Source: Nocardiopsis alba DSM 43377 (GTDB taxonomy: Bacteria; Actinomycetota; Actinomycetes; Streptosporangiales; Streptosporangiaceae). From it: 64,000 nt of DNA. Made by a program: the position numbers and the translations under genes. The stretch lies in NCBI RefSeq assembly GCF_000341225.1, contig NZ_ANAC01000002.1, positions 1 through 64,000 of the forward strand, in the 5' to 3' direction. Shown piece after piece: positions 41,601 to 48,365 of the stretch. The notes under the pieces are model-generated. The model had not been told where the DNA came from and did no database searches. It worked only from the letters and a program-made list of their open reading frames with translations. How positions within the stretch are numbered: the first letter of the stretch is position 1; every line of letters begins with the position of its first letter.

Positions 41601-41628
41601 GTTGCCCCCGCGCACGCGGGGATGGGCC
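41601..41628. repeat. Solitary CRISPR-like repeat
   Basis: It contains CCCCGCGCACGCGGGGATGG, the same 20-base core as the arrays at 38297 and 39252, with changed ends. No second unit lies at the 61-base period on either side. Confidence 0.6.
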
Positions 41629-41888
41629 CCGCCCGATCTGGTCGGCGCTCCCTTCCACCCTTTGCTTTCCGCGGGCACAGGGTGGGGCGGTGTTTTCAGG
41701 AGGTACACAACGCACTCACGGGGCTGAGGAGGGAGCCGGTCGTCGGGATGCGGTGTGGGGCGCCTGAGGCGCAGCGAAACCGCCCTCGTCCTCTTGGACG
41801 GACATGGCCACAAGCGGCCAGTGCGTCTATCTGCGCACGGTGTGAGTTAGGTCAAGGTTAAGGTTGCGCTCTCGACAGCGGGTACATA

Positions 41889-42137
41889 ATGAGGGAACCT
41901 TGGGCGGCTCGGTTGGGGTACTGGAAGAAGCACCAGAAGCCGGATGGGCAGAAGGCTCTGGAGGAGTTCGACGCCATGGGGTGGAAGATCGAGAACCCTC
42001 CCAGGTACTACAGGGTCAAGTGCCCCTGCGGTGGTCACGCCAGATCGATCCATCTCACGCCCAGCAACCCCAGGTACTTCCAAGAAAGCATCCGATGGGC
42101 CAAACGGCAGAGTTGCATGAAGGAGGAGGATCGGTGA
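41889..42137 (+). CDS. Small HicA-like protein with CPCG motif (putative toxin)
   Basis: This 82-residue basic protein contains AMGWKIENPPRYYRVKCPCG followed by HARSIHLTPSNPRYFQESIR. The order Gly-Trp, Cys-x-Cys-Gly, His, Thr-Pro-x-Asn-Pro is shared by small actinobacterial proteins that resemble HicA mRNA interferases and are coupled to a partner gene. Here the partner starts at 42134, overlapping the stop (GTGA). The start is unsure because TACATA sits only one base before ATG 41889, so a later start such as ATG 41978 is possible. Confidence 0.6.
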   Translation: MREPWAARLGYWKKHQKPDGQKALEEFDAMGWKIENPPRYYRVKCPCGGHARSIHLTPSNPRYFQESIRWAKRQSCMKEEDR

Positions 42138-42484
42138 CCGGCCAACTCGCAGTGATGGTGGGAACCAACCTTCACGTCAGCTTCTCTCACCCGGTCTCTC
42201 AGGACGAGTTCCACGACTACGCCGCCCGGCTGATGGATGAGCTGCTCGCGCTGGAGGAGTGCGACAACAGCATCACCGACTCCACAGTGAGCAGCGACGC
42301 CGACGAACGACTGTTCACGGTGGAGATCGTCGTCAGAACCGATGACCAGTTCGAGGCGTCGGAGAAAGCCTTTGCGACGCTGCGTGCGGCATTGCATGCA
42401 GCCGGCGCCGGAACGCCGGGGTGGCCCACCGTGGTTCGAACGGAAGGTCGGACGGGTCCCCTCGAGGATCTGATGTCCGCCTGA
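42134..42484 (+). CDS. Partner protein of the HicA-like gene (putative antitoxin)
   Basis: This 116-residue acidic protein has two similar beta-alpha stretches (LHVSFSHPVSQDEFHDYAAR and ERLFTVEIVVRTDDQFEASE) and ends in ALHAAGAGTPGWPTVV, a tail found in partners of CPCG/HicA-like small proteins. GTG 42134 follows AAGGAGGAGG and overlaps the upstream stop. A hairpin terminator follows at 42502. The antitoxin role is inferred from arrangement only. Confidence 0.6.
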   Translation: MTGQLAVMVGTNLHVSFSHPVSQDEFHDYAARLMDELLALEECDNSITDSTVSSDADERLFTVEIVVRTDDQFEASEKAFATLRAALHAAGAGTPGWPTVVRTEGRTGPLEDLMSA

Positions 42485-42501
42485 CCCTGAACACGACGAA
42501 C

Positions 42502-42534
42502 CCGCCCTGCTCGCCATACAGGTGAGCAGGGCGG
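42502..42534 (+). terminator. Terminator after the HicA-like pair
   Basis: CCGCCCTGCTCGCC and GGTGAGCAGGGCGG form 14-base arms with one G-U pair and a five-base loop. Confidence 0.75.
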
Positions 42535-42695
42535 TCGTATGTTCGGGGCTTCCTGAGGTCCGCTCATACGGGCCCACCACCGCATCACGGGCCGCAGGTA
42601 GCTCGGCGCGCTCCTGGGCCCTACGCGCGGGGTTGTTTTTGAGCATGGTGGGGCCCCGGGAGTTGGTGCTTCCGGGGCCTGGTTGGTTTTGGGGG

Positions 42696-42884
42696 TTATC
42701 GGGTGAGGGTGGTGAGGAAGGCTGCCCGTTCGTCGGTGGGGAAGGGCAGGTGGCCGTCCGTCCTTCGCTTGGTGTCGCGGATGGCGGAGGTGCCAGGGGT
42801 GTCAGCGACCTCGACGCAGTTTTGAGTGGTGGATCCGCTGTAGCTGGACTTGCGGAAGTTCAGGGGGTGGGTGGTTTCAGGCAT
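42696..42884 (-). CDS. DUF397 protein
   Basis: This 62-residue protein has the DUF397 signature LNFRKSSYSGSTTQNCVEVA followed by IRDTKRRTDGHLPF. DUF397 proteins are encoded beside XRE regulators of the DUF5753 type in actinomycetes (for example BldB-linked systems) and are thought to antagonise them. It overlaps the next DUF397 gene by eight bases. ATG 42884 fits the family start. Confidence 0.88.
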   Translation of the reverse strand: MPETTHPLNFRKSSYSGSTTQNCVEVADTPGTSAIRDTKRRTDGHLPFPTDERAAFLTTLTR

Positions 42885-43086
42885 GGCGGGCCTCCGTGCG
42901 GCGGGTGGTGGTGAGAAGTGCGGTCCATTCGCTGCTGCTGAAGGTGAGGTGCCCTGAGGTGGGGTTCTGTGAGTCACGGATGGCGGAGGCGCCGGGGACG
43001 TCGGCGACCTCGACGCAGTTCTGTCCGTGGGAGCTGCTGTAACTGGACTTGCGGAAGGTGAGGGCTTCGGCCTGGGGGAGGGGCAT
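42877..43086 (-). CDS. DUF397 protein
   Basis: This 69-residue protein reads LTFRKSSYSSSHGQNCVEVA, then IRDSQNPTSGHLTFSSSEW, with a longer charged C-terminus (TTTRRTEARHA). It is upstream of and overlapping the DUF397 gene at 42696. The three DUF397 copies look like tandem duplicates that have diverged at their ends. Confidence 0.88.
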   Translation of the reverse strand: MPLPQAEALTFRKSSYSSSHGQNCVEVADVPGASAIRDSQNPTSGHLTFSSSEWTALLTTTRRTEARHA

Positions 43087-43269
43087 GGTTCATCGCTCCT
43101 GAGTCGGGTGCTGGGGGAGCCTCAGGGTAACCCTGTGGGTTCAGGAGAGGTAGAGAACAGTCGAGACCAGGTTCCCGTGCCCTTGGACCGATGCCAGAAA
43201 CGAGTGCTTAGGTCCTTGGTCCTTCCCCGGGAAGAGACAAGAGGGGTAGAGTTCTCCTGGGAATAGGTG

Positions 43270-43298
43270 AAGGGCGTCGGAGTCTCTCCGGCGCCCTT
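43270..43298 (-). terminator. Terminator between DUF397 genes
   Basis: AAGGGCGTCGGAG and CTCCGGCGCCCTT pair with one wobble around TCT. It separates the XRE-DUF397 unit (43312-44345) from the two downstream DUF397 genes. Confidence 0.65.
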
Positions 43299-43311
43299 CC
43301 TTTGCTTCTGG

Positions 43312-43503
43312 CTACTTCTTGGATCGCACCCCAGCAAGCAGCGCGCTCCACTCACCAGCGGAGATTTCCAGGTGTCCATCGGTCGGGTTCTGAGAGTCCC
43401 GCATAGCAGAGCCACCTGGAAGGTCCGCAACCTCGACGCAGTTGTTGCGGTCGCTGTAGCTGGACTTGCGGAAGGTCAGGGCTTCGGTCGGGAATAGGTT
43501 CAT
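43312..43503 (-). CDS. DUF397 protein
   Basis: This 63-residue protein reads LTFRKSSYSDRNNCVEVADL, then MRDSQNPTDGHLEISAGEW. It starts eight bases after the XRE regulator stop and is clearly cotranscribed with it, the standard regulator-DUF397 arrangement. Confidence 0.9.
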   Translation of the reverse strand: MNLFPTEALTFRKSSYSDRNNCVEVADLPGGSAMRDSQNPTDGHLEISAGEWSALLAGVRSKK

Positions 43504-43511
43504 CGTCGGTC

Positions 43512-44345
43512 CTAGATCAGGTTCTTCAGGATCTGAAGGGATGCCTCAGGGTAACGCGCTGAGGCCCGGACATGGTCAAAGAGCCGGCCATATCGTTCCA
43601 GCTCATCGGGCTCTTCCAAGTACAGGCCGTCTGTGTCGGTCTCTAGGTACACCACGGGGCTGACGCCAGGAACGAACTCCAGGATTACGAACGGTCCTTG
43701 CAAGCCAGCGTGCATGCCGTTGGAGAACGGCAAAATCTGAAGGGTCACGGTGTTGTCGGCCTCAGCGACCGCGATCAGATGTTCCACCTGTTCCTTCAGA
43801 ACGTCTTCGCGTTGGATGCGTAGAAGAGCGGCCTCATCGATCACTGCCCAAAGCTCGGGAGCGTCTGGTGCGGTGAGAATCTGCTGACGCTGTCGGCGGG
43901 TTTCGACGGCGCGCTCGATGTCAGGTGGACTCTGGTAGAGGCTGGCACGCATCAAGCTCTCAACGTAACGAGGGGTCTGAAGCAATCCCGGGATACGTGC
44001 GAGTTCATAAGTCCTGATACGGCGGGCCTCGCCTTCGAAGGCGACGAAGTCATCCGTGAACACATCGGTGTACTTAGACCACCAGCCCAGCTCACGAGCT
44101 TGCCGGGTGAGGTTGAGGATCGCCTCCCGACGTCGCTCGTCGGTGACTTCGTAGACATCGAGAAGTCCTCGGATCTCCATGACGGTGGGCTTCAGCCGCA
44201 CACCGGTTTCGATGTTGCTGATCTTGCCCATCGACCACTCGGTGGCTTCCGAGACTTCCTCGATGGTCATGCCTGCCTCGACGCGGGCCTTCTTGATCTC
44301 GACTGACAGGCGCCGGCGTCGAATCGACCTGCGGTTGTCCGCCAT
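43512..44345 (-). CDS. XRE-family regulator with DUF5753 domain
   Basis: This 277-residue protein has an N-terminal helix-turn-helix (KKARVEAGMTIEEVSEATEW, then SMGKISNIETG) and a C-terminal DUF5753 domain (GLLQTPRYVESLMRASLYQS and later LPFSNGMHAGLQGPFVILEF). ATG 44345 has AGGAGG seven bases upstream. It heads an operon with one DUF397 gene. These regulators affect development and antibiotic production in streptomycetes. The region is visibly lower in GC than the window average, a sign of transfer. Confidence 0.9.
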   Translation of the reverse strand: MADNRRSIRRRRLSVEIKKARVEAGMTIEEVSEATEWSMGKISNIETGVRLKPTVMEIRGLLDVYEVTDERRREAILNLTRQARELGWWSKYTDVFTDDFVAFEGEARRIRTYELARIPGLLQTPRYVESLMRASLYQSPPDIERAVETRRQRQQILTAPDAPELWAVIDEAALLRIQREDVLKEQVEHLIAVAEADNTVTLQILPFSNGMHAGLQGPFVILEFVPGVSPVVYLETDTDGLYLEEPDELERYGRLFDHVRASARYPEASLQILKNLI

Positions 44346-44567
44346 ATCGCCTCCTGAAGTGTCTCGACCTCGGATGTTACGGGTGGCCTCAGGGCTACGC
44401 GAATCGCTCATCTGTGAACCTTCTACTCATGAAGACAGTCCAGTTGAATATGGAGTACCTGAAGCAATTTCTCATGAAGACTTGAAAACCTGAAGCTTCA
44501 GGGTGACACTGGTTCCACCTATTCCCGCCGGACCTCCCATCCGGCTCCCTGAGAAGAGGTGTGCGCT

Positions 44568-44801
44568 ATGGCGCCCCGTTCCCTGAAGCCCCCTGTCCGA
44601 CGACATCGCCGTGCGGCGCGGCGGGTGAGGAGCTACGTCCTCGACCTGCTCGCCTCGGCCCCCGCTCCCTCACGTGCTCCTTCTCTGACTCCGGTGTTCG
44701 TGCCTCGGCCGCGTCGGCCTCTCGAAGCCCTCAGCACGGCAGAGGTCCCGTTGTTGGAGCGGGTGTTGACCGGGCTGCGGAACCTGCCGGAGGTGGCGTG
44801 A
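44568..44801 (+). CDS. Small hypothetical protein, first of a coupled four-gene operon
   Basis: This 77-residue basic, proline-rich protein has RRVRSYVLDLLASAPAPSRA and a conserved-looking end AEVPLLERVLTGLRNLPEVA. ATG 44568 follows AGAGG. Its stop overlaps the GTG of the next gene. I do not recognise a family with known function. Confidence 0.6.
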   Translation: MAPRSLKPPVRRHRRAARRVRSYVLDLLASAPAPSRAPSLTPVFVPRPRRPLEALSTAEVPLLERVLTGLRNLPEVA

Positions 44802-45151
44802 CCATGATGGATATCCAGACCGAGGCGTTCCTATCCGCGCTCAGCGACGCGCTCCGACTCCCCGCTCCCGCCACGACCGGCAGGTCCGCCGGCACTTCCG
44901 GATCGTCTCGGTCGCCCAGCCCTTCGGTGCCCCTCTGCTCGCGTTCTCGTTCCGGGCCCGCTGGCTCCTCGCTCTCCTCAGTCCCGGCTGTCACTCCCGC
45001 TGCGCATTTGGGTGAGCATCACCCGGCTCTTCTTCGGGCGCGGGTGTGTCAGGCGCGGGCCGCGTTGTCGGTGGCTCTTTCCTCCGGTGATCTGACTGGG
45101 GCGGTCGCGATGCTCGACCGGCTCACCGAAGCCGAAGGGGTCGTCTCGTGA
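44798..45151 (+). CDS. Hypothetical protein, second of the coupled operon
   Basis: This 117-residue protein has a Ser/Pro-rich low-complexity middle (residues about 25-60) and a helical end HHPALLRARVCQARAALSVA that looks like a small alpha-helical partner domain. GTG 44798 is preceded by GGAGG and overlaps the upstream stop; its own stop overlaps the next GTG. Function is unknown. Confidence 0.55.
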   Translation: MTMMDIQTEAFLSALSDALRLPAPATTGRSAGTSGSSRSPSPSVPLCSRSRSGPAGSSLSSVPAVTPAAHLGEHHPALLRARVCQARAALSVALSSGDLTGAVAMLDRLTEAEGVVS

Positions 45152-45486
45152 ACAGGTCCTGCTTAGAAGCTCACCTGACCTCGGCCGGACGCACCCGCCG
45201 CTGCGTCCGCGCCCGAACACACGAGGGCGCCCATATGGACGAGTACGGCGACACCTGGGCTCCTCCCGCCCAAGTGCTCGCCGAGCTCACCTCCCGCTGG
45301 GGGCGTACGCACAAGATCGCCTGGACCGGTCGGTTCTGGCTGGCCACCCACCATCACCCTCGCGCTCCGTGGCGCAGCCAGATCGAACCCACCCCCGAAC
45401 AGTTGGAATCGCGCCTGCGTGCCCACTACGGGATGCCGCCCGGCCCGCCGGTGGAGCGCACCAGGAGGAGGCGTGATGCGCGCTGA
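45148..45486 (+). CDS. Hypothetical protein, third of the coupled operon
   Basis: This 112-residue protein has a core VLAELTSRWGRTHKIAWTGR followed by FWLATHHHPRAPWRSQIEP, a pattern I have seen only in actinobacterial hypotheticals. The end is Arg-rich. The GTG start overlaps the upstream stop by four bases, and the 3' end overlaps the methyltransferase by 11. Confidence 0.6.
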   Translation: MNRSCLEAHLTSAGRTRRCVRARTHEGAHMDEYGDTWAPPAQVLAELTSRWGRTHKIAWTGRFWLATHHHPRAPWRSQIEPTPEQLESRLRAHYGMPPGPPVERTRRRRDAR

Positions 45487-46309
45487 AACGCAGAAGCCTC
45501 CTGTCTGGGGCGCGGCCCGTAGCGGCACTTTGTTGGATCGTGAGGAATGGGCGTTGACCAACGCGGCCCGGACGTTCGACTACCTGGACTATGGCAAGGA
45601 CTCGTGGAGCCAGGACCGCCATGTCGCCGTCAAGATGGCCGAAGCGTCGCCGGGGTTGGCGGGGCAGATGTTGGTGCACCGCAAAGCCCGCGAAGGCGTG
45701 GTCGACGCGGTCTGCCACTCCTTCCCCCAGGTGATCGATCTGGGCTGCGGGTTGCCGACGATGCGCCGCGCCCCGCACGAACGCGGCCGGGTGCTGTGGG
45801 GAAGCCGAGCCCGCACGGTCTATGTCGACCACGATCTCGCCGCCCTGGCGGCGGCGCGGGCGTGGTGGGAGCACCCGGCTCGGGTTCGGGGAGGCAACGT
45901 GCACGTGCTCGACCTGGATCTGAGGTTCCCGGAAACCTTGGTCAACGCTCTGGGCGAGCATCTGGATCTGTCGGTGCCGGTGGGGGTGCTCTCCACCCTG
46001 ACCCTGGATCACCTCGAAGACGAAGAGGTCACGGGTCTGCTGGAGGCGCTGGCCTCCCGACTGGCACCGGGAAGCGGCTGGGGGATCACGCACCTGTCCG
46101 GGATGAACGGCGCCGCCGACGTCTACACCGGCCAAGCCCAAGAGCAGGGCGCGGACACCCGGCTGGTGGCACGCGAGGCGGACGGGCTGCGGAAGGTCTT
46201 CGAAGCGTCGGGGTGGCGGTGGCGCGCCTCGCCACCGAACGACCCGGGCAGGGGAGAACCGCCCATCGCCGCTCTGACCACTCTTACCGGAACCACTCGG
46301 TCCTGCTGA
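45476..46309 (+). CDS. S-adenosyl methyltransferase (DUF574/SAM-MT family)
   Basis: This 277-residue protein has NAARTFDYLDYGKDSWSQDR, the SAM site QVIDLGCGLPTMRRAPHERG and YVDHDLAALAAARAWW, as in the actinobacterial S-adenosyl methyltransferase family PF04672. The substrate is not known for this family. ATG 45476 follows AGGAGG. As the last member of a four-gene overlapping operon of unknown small proteins, its partners may set its target. Confidence 0.85.
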   Translation: MRAETQKPPVWGAARSGTLLDREEWALTNAARTFDYLDYGKDSWSQDRHVAVKMAEASPGLAGQMLVHRKAREGVVDAVCHSFPQVIDLGCGLPTMRRAPHERGRVLWGSRARTVYVDHDLAALAAARAWWEHPARVRGGNVHVLDLDLRFPETLVNALGEHLDLSVPVGVLSTLTLDHLEDEEVTGLLEALASRLAPGSGWGITHLSGMNGAADVYTGQAQEQGADTRLVAREADGLRKVFEASGWRWRASPPNDPGRGEPPIAALTTLTGTTRSC

Positions 46310-46449
46310 TGCGGCTGTGGAAAAGCCCTGTGCCGCAAGGTGCGGAACACTCGGCCGGTGCCTCGGAGGGGCGCTCCCACGAGCGCCCTTCCGGGGCCCG
46401 CCCGCCTGGCTCGATCACCCGCTTCCCCTCTCCGATCTGGAGTCTTCGA

Positions 46450-46953
46450 GTGAACGAACATGACGCGGACTCCCTGTGCGCCGACAGTAAGAAGGCCCTC
46501 GGCGTCCACCTGAAGCGGTTGCGCAAGGCGGCCGGGTTGAGCGGCTATCGGTTGTCGGGGGTGGATCAGTCGACGGTCTCCCGGATCGAGACCGGACGCA
46601 TCCGCCCCTCCCACGAGCTTCTGACCAGGCTCTTGGACGCCTATGAGGCCGACCAGGAGGGGCGGGAGCAGGCCTACCTGCTCTGGGATCAGGCCCAGTT
46701 GCCGCTTCAGACTCGACGTCGGCTGGTCGAGGGCGCCCGCGCCGCGTGGGACCAGGCCGCCCGCCCGGCCTGCGGTCCCACCCTGCTGGCCGGGGCTAGC
46801 GCGGCCGAGGACGCCGCCCGCTACCTGACCCGCGCCCAATGGGCCGGCAACAGCCCCGCCCGCAGGAACGCCCTGCTGGACGACGCCGAAGGACGCCTGG
46901 TCCAGGTGCTGGCCGCGCTCCACGCCGCACGCACACGTATACGGGAACGCTGA
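46450..46953 (+). CDS. XRE-family helix-turn-helix protein
   Basis: This 167-residue protein has an N-terminal HTH (LKRLRKAAGLSGYRLSGVDQ, then STVSRIETGRIRPSHELLTR) and a helical tail of unknown fold. GTG 46450 has GGAG nine bases upstream. It lies between the DUF574 operon and a BldC-like gene and is probably a local regulator. Confidence 0.82.
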   Translation: MNEHDADSLCADSKKALGVHLKRLRKAAGLSGYRLSGVDQSTVSRIETGRIRPSHELLTRLLDAYEADQEGREQAYLLWDQAQLPLQTRRRLVEGARAAWDQAARPACGPTLLAGASAAEDAARYLTRAQWAGNSPARRNALLDDAEGRLVQVLAALHAARTRIRER

Positions 46954-47043
46954 TCGTCCCCTGGCTCGAAGACCACGCGCTCGTGTTCCGACATGGGCGC
47001 CTCGAACAACCAAACCCCCGACGACCCCCTTTGAGAGAAGAAC

Positions 47044-47235
47044 ATGACGCAGCCGGATGTCGACCCCATGGACCTGCTCACCCCCCAAGAGGTCGCCCAG
47101 GCCTTCCGGGTGGATCCCAAGACCGTGCGCCTATGGGCCCAGGAAGGAAGACTGCGCTGGGTCCGCACGCTGGGCGGACATCGCCGCTACTTCAAGGCCG
47201 ACGTCCAACGCCTGCTCACCGAACCCGGACGATGA
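47044..47235 (+). CDS. BldC-like MerR-type DNA-binding protein
   Basis: This 63-residue protein reads DLLTPQEVAQAFRVDPKTVR, then WVRTLGGHRRYFKADVQRLL. That is a complete winged-helix of the BldC/excisionase MerR type without an effector domain, and it is very close to BldC in the recognition region. BldC controls development in Streptomyces; short paralogues also serve as excisionases in mobile elements. Given the accessory setting either is possible. ATG 47044 follows GAGAGAAG. Confidence 0.85.
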   Translation: MTQPDVDPMDLLTPQEVAQAFRVDPKTVRLWAQEGRLRWVRTLGGHRRYFKADVQRLLTEPGR

Positions 47236-47770
47236 CCACATGAACAGACATTTCAATGAAAACGGGATGACATGACCGCTCCCGAATAGATCAGCGGTGG
47301 ACGGTCCGTGATGACCGAGACCGTGATCGGGAGCAACACAAGAACGTGAGGGCCGGCTGGATGTCGGAGCCGCGGGACTGGAGACCCGCCGGCTCCGATC
47401 GGGACCCTCCGCGGGGCCGCATCCTTCGGGGTGCGGCCCTGGCCATCGAGTGCCCGATCAGGATGCCCCGAGCGCTTCGACCTCGCGTCCCATGGGTCAC
47501 ACGGAGAGGTGGTGGGGGTGCTTTTCGCTCGTTTTTGTGAAGCGGACTTTTGGGTGGGGGCTGCCAAGGTGCCGGGAGGTTCTTGTCGGTGTGGGGCTCT
47601 AAACTCTAGGGAGAAGGTCTGCTCTACGACCTGTGTCGTTGACAGGTCGGGAAGAGGGCGGGGATGGTCGGGTTGAAGAGTCCTGGTCCCGCGTCGATTC
47701 CGGGGGTCTCGATGAGAAGCCGAAGAGCTCTGATTTCAGCGCGGCGCCGGGGGCGGATGTACTACCGGAT
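47236..47770. other. Non-coding stretch before a CRISPR remnant
   Basis: No reading frame here looks like a gene. The stretch contains a terminator-like hairpin at 47414-47439 and an AT-richer section near 47240-47300 and 47590-47630. The latter could be part of an old CRISPR leader. Confidence 0.4.
47414..47439 (+). terminator. Hairpin with TTCG tetraloop
   Basis: GGGCCGCATCC and GGGTGCGGCCC pair over 11 bases with one wobble around a stable TTCG loop, downstream of the BldC-like gene. Confidence 0.65.
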
Positions 47771-47929
47771 GCCTTCATCGCCCCTGCAAGGGGTAGCAAC
47801 AAATGGTGTTCCTTGAGCTGGTTGCGTTTGGCCAAGCCCTCATCGCCCCTACGAGGGGCAGCAACATCTGATCTAGATCTGCGGAGGGCACCTGAAGCAG
47901 TCCTCATCGCCCCTATGAGGGGCGACTAC
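47771..47929. CRISPR. Degenerate CRISPR array of a second repeat type (three repeats)
   Basis: Repeats of about 30 bases lie at 47771-47800, 47836-47865 and 47900-47929, with spacers of 35 and 34 bases. The core is TCATCGCCCCTACGAGGGG with GCAAC at the end, an actinomycete repeat type distinct from the type I-E-like one at 38297. The three copies differ at several positions, and the last one has lost the GCAAC end. No cas genes are near. Confidence 0.75.
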
Positions 47930-48009
47930 TCCACTCCCCGTATGCCCCTTGGAGGCGCATTTGGGGCGGTCGGGCAGACTGGCGGGGAGACCATCCCGAG
48001 GGAGGACGG

Positions 48010-48264
48010 ATGAACGAGGCGGCGATCCGCGTCTACGGAGCCGACTGGTGCCGGGACTGCCGACGTACGAAGAAGCAGCTGACCGAGCTTCAGGTGCCCT
48101 TCGAGTACATCGACGTCGAGCACGACACGGCGGCCACGGAACAGGCCCGGGAGATCTCGGGGCGGACCAACATCCCGGTGGTCGTCTACCCGGACGGCTC
48201 CCACCAGGTCGAACCGGCCAACGCGGAGGTCGAGGCGAAGCTCCGCGAGCTGTCGCTGCTCTGA
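48010..48264 (+). CDS. Glutaredoxin-like protein (mycoredoxin type)
   Basis: This 84-residue thioredoxin-fold protein has the active site ADWCRDCRRTKKQL (Cys-x2-Cys) and the cis-proline strand NIPVVVYPDGS. Actinobacterial proteins of this size act as mycoredoxins that reduce mycothiol mixed disulfides. The usual mycoredoxin-1 motif is Cys-Gly-Tyr-Cys, so CRDC may indicate another substrate. A strong terminator follows at 48272. Confidence 0.88.
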   Translation: MNEAAIRVYGADWCRDCRRTKKQLTELQVPFEYIDVEHDTAATEQAREISGRTNIPVVVYPDGSHQVEPANAEVEAKLRELSLL

Positions 48265-48271
48265 CATGAGG

Positions 48272-48308
48272 ACGGCGCCGCACCCTGCAAGCAAGGGTGC
48301 GGCGCCGT
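48272..48308 (+). terminator. Strong terminator after the glutaredoxin gene
   Basis: ACGGCGCCGCACCCT and AGGGTGCGGCGCCGT are perfect 15-base arms around a seven-base loop, followed by TTCATT. Confidence 0.85.
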
Positions 48309-48365
48309 TTCATTCGACCAGGTCCTCGACGAGGGGCCGTGGGTCCGGCCTACCCCGAAGCCGTG

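Larger units (their letters stand above)
41345..41888. other. Gene-poor junction with a toxin remnant and stray CRISPR repeat
   Basis: No intact gene is supported in these 544 bases. They hold a truncated copy of the toxin gene (41509-41585) followed 15 bases later by one CRISPR-like repeat (41601-41628). An AT-richer strip follows with a TACATA hexamer close to ATG 41889. This looks like a recombination junction. Confidence 0.5.

Noticed and set aside
47253..47567. 104-residue minus-strand reading after the BldC-like gene
   Set aside because: Composition is that of a GC-driven random frame, and it spans a terminator hairpin.
38297..47929. Cas genes associated with the CRISPR fragments
   Set aside because: No protein between 33 and 50 kb has Cas motifs; the HD-domain protein at 38647 is of the YfbR/HDDC2 type and not a Cas3 HD domain.
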